Positions 34,071 to 43,153 are shown, numbered from the stretch's first letter. The stretch: DNA of 52,306 nucleotides from CAYQQK01 sp964420065 (GCA_964420065.1 CAYQQK010000016.1:1-52306), one strand, 5' to 3'. Made by a program: numbers and translations. Notes: generated from the letters alone by a model not told the origin.

Positions 34071-36761
34071 TTATTTCCCCTTTCCCTCTTCGGCCGGGCC
34101 TTCTTCCAATGGTATCATTTTTTGTCGCAACAGGTGTAAAATCTGCATCGCTTCGAGCGGGGTGATCCGGTCCAGGTCTATTTCCTGCAGCAGCGTCATC
34201 ATTTCCTTGTAAACAGTACTGGCGGGGGACTCATGCGCCACGGGCGACGGCGAAAGCAGAGTCAGTTGCTTTTCTTGCGATGCTGCCGCGGCTGCTTCCA
34301 GCTTGGCCAGAACCGCCTCGGCCCGTAAAATAACCGCCGCCGGCAGCCCGGCCAGGCGGGCCACGTTGATCCCGTAACTTTTATCCGAACGACCGGGGAC
34401 AACCTGCCGCAGAAAAATAACCCGTCGTCCCCGTTCCTGCACCGCCATGGTATAGTTTTTTACCCCGGGCAGGGAGCCTTCCAGAGCGGTCAACTCGTGA
34501 TAATGGGTTGAAAAAAGTGTTTTGGCCCGGACGGCGGAGGCGATGAATTCCAAAACGCTGCGGGCAATGCTCATCCCGTCATAGGTACTGGTCCCCCGCC
34601 CGATCTCATCCAAAATGATCAAGCTCTGCGGAGTAGCATCGCGCAGGATCACCGCCGCCTCTTCCATCTCAACCATAAAGGTGCTGCGCCCGCGGCTCAA
34701 ATCATCACCGGCCCCGACACGCGCAAAGACGCGATCGTGCACGGGCAGGACGGCTTCCTCGGCGGGAACGAACCCGCCCATTTGGGCCATAATGCAGATC
34801 AGAGCTGTCATGCGGCAGTAGGTGCTTTTACCAGCCATGTTCGGCCCGGTGATGATCAGCACGCGTTCCTTTTCACTGAGCCGGACATCGTTGGGGACGA
34901 AACGTTCCTCCACCGTTTGTTCCACGACCGGATGGCGTCCCCGGACAATATTTAACCGGCCGCTCCGGGTTATCCGGGGGCGGCGATAAAGATGGCGTTC
35001 TGCCGTTTCAGCCAGCCCTTGCAGACAATCCAGCCGGGCAATCTGCAGCGCCGCTTCGCGCAGATCCGGAAGATGGGGCAGGCATTGCTCCAGCAATGCC
35101 TCAAAAAGGCGGTGCTCCAGTATGATCAAATTTTCCTTTGCCCCGCTGATCTGCTCTTCAAGCTCCTTTAATTCTGCGGTAATAAAACGCTCGGCATTGA
35201 CCAGCGTTTGCCGCCGGTTAAAGTCCGGAGGGACCAGGGAAAGATTGGCGCGAGTCACTTCAATATAATAGCCAAAATTGCGATTGTACCCTACTTTGAG
35301 TGATTTGATCCCGGAGCGCTTCCGTTCCCGTTGTTCCAGGTCCAGAAGCATCTGTTTGCCTTCGCGGGAAATTTTACGGTAGCGATCTATTTCCGGGTGG
35401 TAACCGGCCCGGAAAAGACCCCCCTCCCTGATTACCTGGGGCGGATCGTCAACCAGGGCGGTCCGGATGAGCGATTCAAGTGCCGCCCCATCCGGCAACA
35501 CCTTCGCTATTTCTTGGAGCAAAGATGCTTGAAAAAGGGAAAGTACACCGGTTAGTTCCGGAAGTAGAGTCAGGCTGTTCCTCAAGGAAACCAGATCCCG
35601 GGCGTTCACCCGACCCAGTTCCAGCCGGCTGGCCAGGCGTTCCAGATCCAGTACCTGTTTCAAGACGGAGCGTATTTTCTTTCGCCCGGATGGATTTCCA
35701 GCCAGATCCTGTACCGCCTCCTGACGGACGATGATCGGCTCAACCCTGCGCAGCGGCTGTTCCATCCACCGCCGGAATAAGCGCCGCCCCATGGCGGTAA
35801 GGGTCTGATCGATCAGATCGAGCAGACTGCCCCGTTTCTCCCCGTCCCGCAATGTTTGGGTCAATTCCAGGTTTCGGGCGGTGGTGCTATCGATAACCAT
35901 GGATTGGCCGGGGAAATATATTTCGAGAGAATGAAAGCAGCGGCCCGCCGGGTGTTTCAGGTCCTCCAGGTAAAGCAGCGCCGCCGCAACCGCCCCGGCC
36001 GCCAGGGGATACCGTTCCAGGGGCGGTTCCCCCACGTCGTCGTTCTCCCAACGTCCGGCAATCAAACGCTGCGCCGTCTCCGGATCAGCCGGTGGTTCAA
36101 CCGGCTCAACCCGAACCGGTTCCCGCATCGTACCGCCCAGGCCGGCCAGAACACGATCACGTAATTCCAACCCTGTGCAAAGGATTTCAGACGGTTGCAA
36201 TCGGCATAGCTCGTCCAGGATGCTCTCCCAACCTTTTTCTCCCCGGGCTTCGGTGGCCAGGAATTCTCCGGTTGAAACATCGACGGCGGCAAGACCGTAC
36301 CCGGATCCCCCCCCTTCCCCCACCGTGGCGGCATGCAGTAGCACCAGATAATTGTTCCGCCCCGCTTCAAGCATCTCCCCGTCGATCACGGTGCCCGGTG
36401 TAATGATCCGGGTGACCTCCCGGCGGATCAATCCCTTCGCCTGGATGGCCTCCTCGACCTGGTCACATACGGCCAGTTTGAATCCTTTCGTGAGCAGTTT
36501 TTGAAAATAGGATTCACCGGCGTGAATCGGTATCCCGGCCAGAGGAACCCGATCATCTTTTTTGACGTCGCGGCTGGTCAGGGCGATCTCCAGCTCCCGT
36601 GCCGCCGTCACGGCGTCTTCAAAAAACAGTTCGTAAAAATCACCGACTTGAAAAAAAAGAAGCTTGTCCGGATGCTGTTTTTTTACAGCGAGGTACTGTT
36701 CCATAAGCGGGCTCAGTGCGGCTTTATTTTCACCGTAGCGATCCTTCTTCCGTCCGGCCAT
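34071..36761 (-). CDS. mutS: DNA mismatch recognition protein MutS
   Basis: A full-length 896-residue MutS. The mismatch-binding domain carries the Phe-x-Glu motif in QVGDFYELFFEDA, followed by connector, lever and clamp domains, then the ABC-type ATPase with Walker A TGPNMAGKST, signature and Walker B region ILDEIGRGTSTYDG and FSTHYHEL. Its ATG shares one base with the miaB stop, and mutL follows after four bases, so the three are tightly coupled. Confidence 0.98.
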   Translation of the reverse strand: MAGRKKDRYGENKAALSPLMEQYLAVKKQHPDKLLFFQVGDFYELFFEDAVTAARELEIALTSRDVKKDDRVPLAGIPIHAGESYFQKLLTKGFKLAVCDQVEEAIQAKGLIRREVTRIITPGTVIDGEMLEAGRNNYLVLLHAATVGEGGGSGYGLAAVDVSTGEFLATEARGEKGWESILDELCRLQPSEILCTGLELRDRVLAGLGGTMREPVRVEPVEPPADPETAQRLIAGRWENDDVGEPPLERYPLAAGAVAAALLYLEDLKHPAGRCFHSLEIYFPGQSMVIDSTTARNLELTQTLRDGEKRGSLLDLIDQTLTAMGRRLFRRWMEQPLRRVEPIIVRQEAVQDLAGNPSGRKKIRSVLKQVLDLERLASRLELGRVNARDLVSLRNSLTLLPELTGVLSLFQASLLQEIAKVLPDGAALESLIRTALVDDPPQVIREGGLFRAGYHPEIDRYRKISREGKQMLLDLEQRERKRSGIKSLKVGYNRNFGYYIEVTRANLSLVPPDFNRRQTLVNAERFITAELKELEEQISGAKENLIILEHRLFEALLEQCLPHLPDLREAALQIARLDCLQGLAETAERHLYRRPRITRSGRLNIVRGRHPVVEQTVEERFVPNDVRLSEKERVLIITGPNMAGKSTYCRMTALICIMAQMGGFVPAEEAVLPVHDRVFARVGAGDDLSRGRSTFMVEMEEAAVILRDATPQSLIILDEIGRGTSTYDGMSIARSVLEFIASAVRAKTLFSTHYHELTALEGSLPGVKNYTMAVQERGRRVIFLRQVVPGRSDKSYGINVARLAGLPAAVILRAEAVLAKLEAAAAASQEKQLTLLSPSPVAHESPASTVYKEMMTLLQEIDLDRITPLEAMQILHLLRQKMIPLEEGPAEEGKGK

Positions 36762-38113
36762 CAGGGCCGTTCCCCCATAAGGCTCCAGGGATGAGCCGCG
36801 GTGATTCGCAGTTTGACCACGGTCCCGGCCAGTGTCGCTGCACCGGGGAAATGGACAAGTTTGTTCGTCCGTGTCCGTCCGGTCAGCTGATCCGGATTGT
36901 TTTTACTCGTTCCCTCAACCAGTACTTCGGTGATTGTCCCGACCAGGGCGTTGTTTATTTGGGCACTGATCTCCCGTTGCAGCTCCATCAATTTTTGCAG
37001 GCGGCCCTTTTTTGCGGCGCGGGTTGTCCGGTCACACAAGGTCGCCGCCGCCGTGCCCCGGCGGGGTGAGTAGATGAAAATATAGGCATTATCGAAGCGC
37101 GCTTCCTCCAGAAGATAATAAGTTTCTTGAAAATCAGTCTCCCCTTCCCCGGGAAAACCGATGATGATATCGGTTGTCAGCGCCACCCCGGGAATAGCGT
37201 CCCGGATGGCGTGGAGCAATTCCAGATAACATTCCCGGGTGTAGTGACGGTTCATCAGCTTCAAGATACGGTTGCTACCGGCTTGAACGGGCAAGTGAAA
37301 ATGTTCGCAGGTTGTCCTGCCATCACGCACTGCAGCAATCAGGTCGGGTGAAAGGTCTTTCGGGTGAGAAGTCATGAAGCGGATCCGCTCGATCTTTTCG
37401 ACCCTGTCCAGGGAACCGAGCAACGTGGCGAAATCACAGCGCCCGACCAGATCCTTCCCGTAGGAGTTGACATTCTGCCCAAGAAGGGTCACTTCACGAT
37501 AGCCATTTCGGGCCAGATTTTTCACTTCTTGCAGAACTGCTTCGGGATCGCGGCTGCATTCCCGGCCCCGCACGTAGGGGACGATACAGTACGAGCAGAA
37601 GTTATTGCAACCATATGATACCGGGACCCAGGCCTGGAAGCGTCCGGCGCGCCGGACGGGCAGCCCTTCCCTTTCCGCCGTGTTGGGACCGATGTCCACG
37701 AGCGGGCCTTTCCTTTTCCGATGCGCCTGAACCAACAGTTCGGGCAGACGGGGCAGGGCGTGCGTCCCGAAAATGAGATCTACAAACGGGAAACGGCGTT
37801 CAATATACGCGGCAACTTCCTCCTGTTGGGGCATACATCCGCCCACAGCGATAAAAAGGTTGCTCTTTTTCTCTTTCTGCAGGGCAAGTTTACCCAAAAG
37901 TGCGGCTACCTTTTGTTCCGGTTTTTTTCGTACGGCACAGGTGTTGATCAAGACCAGATCGGCTCCAGCCGGGTCTTCCGCAACACAGTAGCCGAGAGTT
38001 TCAAGTAATCCGGAGATAACTTCCGTATCATTCACGTTCATCTGGCAACCGTAAGTAACCGTAGCATAGGTTTTTCCAGTGCCGATCAGACCTGCTTTCA
38101 CCGGATCAGTCAT
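36761..38113 (-). CDS. miaB: tRNA-2-methylthio-N6-dimethylallyladenosine synthase
   Basis: A radical-SAM methylthiotransferase of 450 residues acting on i6A37 in tRNA, the step after MiaA. The N-terminal UPF0004 domain supplies three cluster cysteines (TYGCQMN, NTCAVR and VGGCMPQ). The radical SAM site is CNNFCSYC in GCNNFCSYCIVPYVRG. A C-terminal TRAM domain follows. The start ATG 38113 lies six bases after GGGAGGG; an in-frame TTG at 38119 is less likely. It is the first gene of the miaB-mutS-mutL-miaA-hfq operon. Confidence 0.97.
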   Translation of the reverse strand: MTDPVKAGLIGTGKTYATVTYGCQMNVNDTEVISGLLETLGYCVAEDPAGADLVLINTCAVRKKPEQKVAALLGKLALQKEKKSNLFIAVGGCMPQQEEVAAYIERRFPFVDLIFGTHALPRLPELLVQAHRKRKGPLVDIGPNTAEREGLPVRRAGRFQAWVPVSYGCNNFCSYCIVPYVRGRECSRDPEAVLQEVKNLARNGYREVTLLGQNVNSYGKDLVGRCDFATLLGSLDRVEKIERIRFMTSHPKDLSPDLIAAVRDGRTTCEHFHLPVQAGSNRILKLMNRHYTRECYLELLHAIRDAIPGVALTTDIIIGFPGEGETDFQETYYLLEEARFDNAYIFIYSPRRGTAAATLCDRTTRAAKKGRLQKLMELQREISAQINNALVGTITEVLVEGTSKNNPDQLTGRTRTNKLVHFPGAATLAGTVVKLRITAAHPWSLMGERP

Positions 38114-38133
38114 GGTCAACCCTCCCGACCCGT

Positions 38134-38162
38134 ATTATACCGGACCGGGAATCCGGTTTCCA
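38134..38162 (-). promoter_or_regulatory. Promoter of the miaB-mutS-mutL-miaA-hfq operon
   Basis: Minus-strand TGGAAA (38162-38157), 17 bp and TATAAT (38139-38134). The start near 38127 gives a leader of about 14 nt before the miaB ATG. A small hairpin ACCGG/CCGGT (38144-38157) lies in the spacer. Confidence 0.65.
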
Positions 38163-38264
38163 CTTCATTACGTTCAAAGCCGCTTGTTGTTATGCCAAAC
38201 GCAGCTTCCGTCTCACTCCGAACAAAGGTTTTGGTATCATTCCAGGTACAGCTTTTCATGCCAT

Positions 38265-38286
38265 GCCGGGCAAGGCCGGCTTTTTT
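38265..38286 (+). terminator. Orphan plus-strand terminator-like hairpin
   Basis: GCCGG (38265-38269), loop, CCGGC (38276-38280), then six T. It points along the plus strand although both neighbouring genes are on the minus strand, so it would end an unannotated transcript. Two copies of GTATCATTCC (38234-38243 and 38309-38318) flank it. Confidence 0.45.
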
Positions 38287-38371
38287 ATCAATTTCGACGC
38301 AACATCTGTATCATTCCGAGCACAGCAAAGTTGCATTTTGGGTTACCTTTCACCGGTAAACCCGGGATTCT

Positions 38372-39064
38372 TCAGTCGCTACGTCCCTTTTCTTTCACCA
38401 GGTCCTGATTACGGCCCGTCTCCTTGAAATAGAGGGCGCCGACCGGGCACGCCTCGACACACAACTTGCAGCGAGGGCAATCGATGTTACCGAGGTCGGC
38501 ATCGTTGAAAGTGGTCACCCTGCGCTCCAATCCGCGGCCGGCAAAACCAAGAATTCCGGCTTTAACCATCTTCCGATCCATCCAGACACAGCGCCCACAT
38601 AGGACGCAGCGACCACGATCAAATGCAAAATCGGCCGGGCTTTCATCGACGATATATTCCCGGTTGAGCGGCTTTAATCGTTCCAGCCGGAGTTTCAAGC
38701 CGCGTTCCTTGGCGATATGCTGTAACTCACAGGAGCGATGACTGGGACATCTTGCGCAGCCAAGGCGGTGATCCGAAAGGAGCAGTTCGAAAGCAGTACG
38801 GAGCAGACGATCCACGCGCGGGCTGCGCGTCTGCACTACCATCCCATCGGCTACGGTCAGTGTACAGGAAGTAACCGGATGCTTGTAGCCCTCAACCTCG
38901 ACGAAACAGAGGCGGCAACTGGCATCGCTTTGTTTACGTTCGCGAATGGCACAAAGGTTCGGGATGAATATATTGTTGTCCAGAGCGGCCCAAAGCACCT
39001 TTTCTCCGGCAGGAACGGTGATCTCACGACCGTCTATGGTCAAGGTACACATTGTTTTTTTCAT
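38372..39064 (-). CDS. Iron-sulfur subunit with 2Fe-2S and dicluster ferredoxin domains (HoxU/NuoG-N type)
   Basis: A 230-residue electron-transfer subunit like the N-terminus of NuoG, HydA or HoxU. It has a plant-type 2Fe-2S domain (Cys38, 50, 53 and 67), a His-Cys3 4Fe-4S site (His99, Cys103, 106 and 112) and a dicluster ferredoxin domain. In the latter the second motif is complete (Cys195, 198, 201 and 205), but the first reads C152-x2-C155-x2-C158-x3-D162, with aspartate in place of the last cysteine. No H-cluster or molybdopterin domain is attached. It overlaps the NADH-binding subunit gene by 4 bp and ends the three-gene unit. Confidence 0.88.
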   Translation of the reverse strand: MKKTMCTLTIDGREITVPAGEKVLWAALDNNIFIPNLCAIRERKQSDASCRLCFVEVEGYKHPVTSCTLTVADGMVVQTRSPRVDRLLRTAFELLLSDHRLGCARCPSHRSCELQHIAKERGLKLRLERLKPLNREYIVDESPADFAFDRGRCVLCGRCVWMDRKMVKAGILGFAGRGLERRVTTFNDADLGNIDCPRCKLCVEACPVGALYFKETGRNQDLVKEKGRSD

Positions 39065-40971
39065 GCTTTATTACCTTCCATTTCTTCCAGCCTGGACGGC
39101 GGCGACAGCTTGACCACGGCATTATATTCCGGCGGGCAGGCCTTGAGGCAGTTATCGCACTTGACACATTTGGACTGGTCGATCGCCTTCAGGCCGTCTT
39201 CACGAGTGTAGATGGCCTCGGTCGGGCAACTGCCGACGCAGACATTGCACAGCTTGGAACATTTCTTGGGTACTATATAGTAAACGATCAGGTCCTGGCA
39301 CATCAATGCCGGGCAACGCCCCTCCAAAATATGGGTTTCATATTCATCCCGGAAATAGCGCAGGGTGGTTAGAATCGGATTGGGCGCGGTGCGGCCCAGA
39401 TTGCACAGGGAACCGTCCCTGATATCTTCACCCAGTTCTTGCAGCAGATCCAGGGTAGGCAGCACTCCCTGCCCCTTGGTGATATCCTCCAGCATATTCA
39501 GCATGTGTTTGGTGCCGATTCGGCAAAAGGTGCACTTGCCGCACGATTCCTGTTGAGTAAATTCCAGAAAGTAACGGGCGATCGCGACCATACAGTCGTC
39601 CTCGTCCAGCACGACCAAACCCCCGGAACCCATGATCGCTCCGGCCTCCTGGAGGGAATCGAAATCGATCGGCACGTCCAGGGCAGACTCGGGCAAACAA
39701 CCACCCGAGGGGCCGCCAATCTGAACCGCCTTGAAAGCTTTGTCATTGGCAATCCCCCCTCCCACATCGTAGACGAGGGTGCGCAACGTGGTCCCCATGG
39801 GCACCTCCACCAACCCGGTATTGGCTACTTTACCGACCAGGGCAAAAATTGCGGTACCGGGGCTGCCCGGGGTGCCGATTCCCTTGAACCATTTGGCGCC
39901 GTGGCGCAGGATCAGCGGCACGAAGCAAAAGGTTTTGACATTGTTCAAAACCGTGGGTGCACCACGGTAACCATAGGTGGCCAGGCGGGGGGGGCGGCTT
40001 CTGGGCAGGCCCAGTTTCCCTTCCAGGGAACGGACCAGGGCCGAAGATTCACCGCAGACAAAAGCACCCGCCCCCTGAAAGATACGCAGGTCAAAAGAAA
40101 AATCGCTGCCCAGGATGTTCTCCCCCAGCAGGCCCCGTTCGCGGGCCTGGTCCAGGGCGATTTGTACGCGCTGCACTGCGCGCGGGTACTCGGCCCGGAT
40201 ATAGAGAATTCCCTCCCGGGCACCGACGGCATAGGCGCAGATAATCATACCTTCAATGGTCAGGTGGGGGTCCGATTCGAGAATGCTGCGGTCCATAAAA
40301 GCACCCGGATCCCCTTCGTCGGCATTGCAGATCACATATTTTGTATCGCCGGGAGCCTCGTAAACTGTCTGCCACTTCAACCCCGCCGGATAACCGGCGC
40401 CGCCGCGACCTCGCAGGTTGGCATCTATAATTGTATCCAGCACCGCTTCTCGCTTCTCTTGCAAGACCCGGGCAACAGCGGCATAACCCTCACGGGCAAT
40501 ATACTGGTCGACATCGGTCGGATCGACAAAACCACAATCTTTCAGAATCACTTTTTCCTCATAGGCCCCACGGGGAAATTCTTTAAAGGTGGGGAACACA
40601 TCGTTGGGGTCTACCGCAGCCATGGCGAATTCGTAGCAAGGGTCCCCTTCAACCAGGTAATTTTCAACCAGGCGGCGGGCCAATTCCTCGTCCAGCTGAC
40701 CATAACAGAGCGCCGGCTCGCCCGGGCGGGAAATAATCGCCAGTGGTTCGGCATAACAGTGGCCGATGCAGCCTACCCCAACCACCCGCGCATCAAGATT
40801 GTTTTTCCGCACCGCTTCTTCAAAGGCGGCCTTGACTGTTTCCGCCCCCGCGGCCACTCCGCAGGTAGCGGTACCAACCAGAATGGCCGGGTGCTTGTCT
40901 GCTTCTTCTTTAAGGGCGATTGCCCGGTCACGGATTTTTTGATAGTGCTGGTCGACGATCGGGTTAATCAT
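39061..40971 (-). CDS. NADH-binding flavoprotein subunit (NuoF/HydB type)
   Basis: A 636-residue subunit like HydB of electron-bifurcating hydrogenases or the matching formate dehydrogenase subunit. In order: an N-terminal thioredoxin-like 2Fe-2S region (Cys37, 68 and 72), the FMN/NADH domain with NLRGRGGAGYPAGLKW (185-200) and CNADEGDPGAFMDR (215-228), an SLBB region, a 4Fe-4S site SCGKCTFCRIGT, and two C-terminal ferredoxin-type 4Fe-4S motifs (CSKLCNVCVGSCP and CVKCDNCLKACP). The ferredoxin tail separates it from plain NuoF and suggests contact with ferredoxin or a catalytic subunit. It overlaps both neighbours by 4 bp. Confidence 0.93.
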   Translation of the reverse strand: MINPIVDQHYQKIRDRAIALKEEADKHPAILVGTATCGVAAGAETVKAAFEEAVRKNNLDARVVGVGCIGHCYAEPLAIISRPGEPALCYGQLDEELARRLVENYLVEGDPCYEFAMAAVDPNDVFPTFKEFPRGAYEEKVILKDCGFVDPTDVDQYIAREGYAAVARVLQEKREAVLDTIIDANLRGRGGAGYPAGLKWQTVYEAPGDTKYVICNADEGDPGAFMDRSILESDPHLTIEGMIICAYAVGAREGILYIRAEYPRAVQRVQIALDQARERGLLGENILGSDFSFDLRIFQGAGAFVCGESSALVRSLEGKLGLPRSRPPRLATYGYRGAPTVLNNVKTFCFVPLILRHGAKWFKGIGTPGSPGTAIFALVGKVANTGLVEVPMGTTLRTLVYDVGGGIANDKAFKAVQIGGPSGGCLPESALDVPIDFDSLQEAGAIMGSGGLVVLDEDDCMVAIARYFLEFTQQESCGKCTFCRIGTKHMLNMLEDITKGQGVLPTLDLLQELGEDIRDGSLCNLGRTAPNPILTTLRYFRDEYETHILEGRCPALMCQDLIVYYIVPKKCSKLCNVCVGSCPTEAIYTREDGLKAIDQSKCVKCDNCLKACPPEYNAVVKLSPPSRLEEMEGNKA

Positions 40972-41594
40972 GCGCTCGCCTTCCCCCTTCCCGAAGGTTC
41001 GGGCGCCCGATTCGCAACGGTGGCCTCCTTCGCTTCGAAAGTTCCATTTGGGGGGATACCATTCAATTTCTTGGTTTGTTCCCCGTTTGGAGAAACCTTT
41101 GCTTCTCCATTCCCAAAAGTAAGCATGATTCCATCCACCCGGGTCGGGGTGACGTGCCCCTCCACGGTTTCGTTTACCACCACCACCGGCGCCATGGTGC
41201 AGCAGCCAACGCAGGCTACCCGCTCCAGGCTAAAACGCCGGTCCGCAGTTGTCTCCCCTTCCTTGATCCCCAACCTGCGTTCAAAACATTCCATGGCGAT
41301 CAGTCCGCCGACCATGTAACAGGCGGTGCCCATGCAAACCTTGATCTCGTTATCGCCCGGAGGGTTCAACCGAAACTGGTTGTAAAAAGTGACGAGGCTG
41401 TAAACATCGACAGCCGGAATTTTTAGAGCTCTGGCTACCTGTTGCATGGCCGGAGGCGGCAGGTAACCCAACTTATCCTGAACCTGTTGCAAAATCGGAA
41501 TCAGGTTTTCTTGCGTGGCGGAGTTATGTTTCAGAATAGTGTGTATAGTATCGGTGATCAGTTCGATTTCACCATCCAAAAGTTTCACCGGCAA
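40968..41594 (-). CDS. 2Fe-2S thioredoxin-like subunit (NuoE/HydC type)
   Basis: A 208-residue NuoE-like subunit. A helical N-terminal half (LIPILQQVQDKLGYLP) is followed by a thioredoxin-fold 2Fe-2S site with Cys87, 92, 128 and 132. A low-complexity polar C-terminal tail of about 45 residues (ending RAPEPSGRGKASA) exceeds the usual length. The first gene of the three-gene diaphorase unit. It is assigned to a TTG at 41594, four bases after AAAGGAG; GTG 41588 is an alternative. No hydrogenase or formate dehydrogenase catalytic gene is in view. Confidence 0.9.
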   Translation of the reverse strand: MPVKLLDGEIELITDTIHTILKHNSATQENLIPILQQVQDKLGYLPPPAMQQVARALKIPAVDVYSLVTFYNQFRLNPPGDNEIKVCMGTACYMVGGLIAMECFERRLGIKEGETTADRRFSLERVACVGCCTMAPVVVVNETVEGHVTPTRVDGIMLTFGNGEAKVSPNGEQTKKLNGIPPNGTFEAKEATVANRAPEPSGRGKASA

Positions 41595-41623
41595 GCATCT
41601 CCTTTACCATTTATGCTTTTTGT

Positions 41624-41632
41624 ATTATATCA
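41624..41632 (-). promoter_or_regulatory. Extended -10 promoter of the diaphorase operon
   Basis: Minus-strand TG-A-TATAAT; transcription would start near 41617, about 23 bases before the subunit start. No good -35 box is visible. Confidence 0.55.
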
Positions 41633-41670
41633 TATCATTCCAAAGGTTGGTTTTATTCCGCGCTTGCCTC

Positions 41671-41713
41671 GGACGGGGGACGTTTCTAATGTCCCCAGAC
41701 GGGGAAACGTTTC
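41671..41713. repeat. GGGGAC/GTCCCC palindromic remnant
   Basis: GGGGAC (41676-41681) and GTCCCC (41691-41696) form an inverted repeat around GTTTC, followed by a partial second copy (GACGGGGAAACGTTTC). Similar GGGGAC-type palindromes are familiar as dispersed REP-like elements in clostridia. Two more fragments lie at 42964-42978 and 45271-45286. Confidence 0.5.
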
Positions 41714-42033
41714 TATATTTTTGCGCCGGATGCAACGAAAAATTATTGCTGCAAAAGACCTTGCGATTCCGGCAAGTAAATACTGCCGCTGTAGCAAAAT
41801 ATCAATGGGCATGTCATGCGGGGAGAGGCAAATGGCGCGCAAAGCCTGCACTGAATCTTCAATTGTTGATATCGCGGGTCAAGGGAATGCTTAAAAAGGT
41901 AAGGGCTTCCTGTCGGTGTATGATCGTGATCAGCCGTGAACCCCGTTGTCTTTCCAGCTGGCGAATCTATTGAGGACGATCGCTTCCAAGTTGCGCTGTT
42001 TTACAAGTAGTCATCCTTACCCTTGTCGCACTT

Positions 42034-42777
42034 TTACCACAAACCACCATCCATAACCAGACAAGTCCCACAACAAAAGGAGGCTTCATCGGATGCTAAA
42101 AATAAGGCACCGTAAGCAATCTCTATTGGTGATGCAGCTCTTCCTAACGGAACGCTTGGAAGTATGGCCTTTTCAAATAGACTGCCCTTTGGAACCATTT
42201 CGGTGTTGGTCAAACCCGGTTGAATACAGTTTACTCGAATACCTTTGGGGGCATATTCTTTCGCCATGGACCTGGTTAGTTGCTTTACGGCTGCTTTCGA
42301 CGCGCAATATAATGCATTATTTGGCAGCGGTTGGTCTGCGCCAAGGGAACTGGTATGGACAATACTACCTTTACCTGCCTTCAACATGTAGGGTAGCACC
42401 AGGGAACTCATAACGATATAACTCTTGAGGTTGATCTCAAAAGTCTTGTTATAGGTCTCAATATCGGTTTCATGCGTTATTGATAAGGTGGGATTTGAAA
42501 AGCCGCTGTTATTACACAAAATATCGATTTTCCCATAAGTATCAATCGTATATTTAACCAGATTTTCCAGGTCGGACTTTACGGTTGCATCGACTCTGAT
42601 AAACTTGGCAATATAACCTGTTCCAAGAATCTCTTTTTCAATGGATTCTCCCTTGGTTTCGCGTCTTCCACAAAAAACTACGGTCGCCCCTTCACCGGCA
42701 AAAAGTTTTGCCATCGCCTCGCCAATACCCGATGTCGCACCAACGATAATTGCAACCTGACCCTTCAAGCGTTCCAT
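42034..42777 (-). CDS. Short-chain dehydrogenase/reductase
   Basis: A classical SDR of 247 residues. The cofactor motif is GATSGIGEA (TGxxxGIG type), with NNSG replacing NNAG, catalytic serine in VHTSSLG and the YxxxK motif in YCASKAA. An arginine after the second strand (CGRRE) suggests NADP preference. The substrate is unknown. The gene is visibly more AT-rich than its neighbours and lies between remnants, which suggests transfer from elsewhere. It starts at ATG 42777 with AAGGGTG nine bases upstream. Confidence 0.9.
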   Translation of the reverse strand: MERLKGQVAIIVGATSGIGEAMAKLFAGEGATVVFCGRRETKGESIEKEILGTGYIAKFIRVDATVKSDLENLVKYTIDTYGKIDILCNNSGFSNPTLSITHETDIETYNKTFEINLKSYIVMSSLVLPYMLKAGKGSIVHTSSLGADQPLPNNALYCASKAAVKQLTRSMAKEYAPKGIRVNCIQPGLTNTEMVPKGSLFEKAILPSVPLGRAASPIEIAYGALFLASDEASFCCGTCLVMDGGLW

Positions 42778-43037
42778 TTATTGGTTCACCCTTTCAATAC
42801 AGTTATCACTATATTAACACTTATTCCTGTTCCTATGCAATTCCAATTTCAGTCCTTCGCTCCGGTCACTGTTTGTCACCGGTTATTACTGGACGGCAGC
42901 CTGTGGGACAGATCCGGTTCAAGTAATCGACACCTTTTGGCTCACTTATGCCTGCCAAAAAACGGGGACTATTTCCCCGGCACCGAGGATATTAATCACT
43001 CTTTTTATGTTGTAGGCCAAATATGATCGTGCTCTTT
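42778..43037. other. Intergenic stretch without a gene
   Basis: It contains a possible minus-strand -10 (TATAGT, 42813-42808) for the SDR gene and a small palindrome GGGG-ACTATTT-CCCC (42964-42978) of the same type as at 41676. The 12-mer GTTGTAGGCCAA (43009-43020) recurs at 52265-52276. No coding frame is convincing. Confidence 0.5.
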
Positions 43038-43148
43038 CCAAAGATAAAGCTTAAGCATTACCCGCGGATCCCAGGGTGGACGACCGGTGTTGGAGTAGGC
43101 GGCCGAGTTTAGTTTTTCTACATAAAATGTCCGTCCTCTCGTCTCATC
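43038..43148 (-). pseudogene. Transposase fragment (IS1182/DUF772 type)
   Basis: A 37-codon open segment on the minus strand reads ...FYVEKLN...YSNTGRPPWDPRVMLKLYLW. The TGRPPxDPRxxLKLY core is typical of the N-terminal domain of IS1182-type transposases. No start codon, catalytic part or terminal repeats are present, so this is only a relic of an insertion sequence. It lies next to the stop of the signal-peptidase-like gene. Confidence 0.65.
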
Positions 43149-43153
43149 AGGGC

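Larger units (their letters stand above)
41595..42033. other. 439-bp stretch without a convincing gene
   Basis: It holds the promoter of the diaphorase unit at the left end (extended -10 TG-A-TATAAT on the minus strand, 41632-41624) and a GGGGAC palindromic remnant (41671-41713). The rest has short open frames on both strands (for example 41630-41851 minus), but none has a ribosome binding site or recognisable product. It may be decayed coding DNA. Confidence 0.6.

Noticed and set aside
39439..41319. A 626-codon open frame on the plus strand opposite the NuoF/NuoE-like genes
   Set aside because: It is the antisense shadow of well-supported, overlapping iron-sulfur and flavoprotein genes; its product has no recognisable domain and no ribosome binding site.
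41630..41851. A 73-codon minus-strand frame as a gene
   Set aside because: No ribosome binding site, it crosses a repeat remnant, and the product has no recognisable feature.
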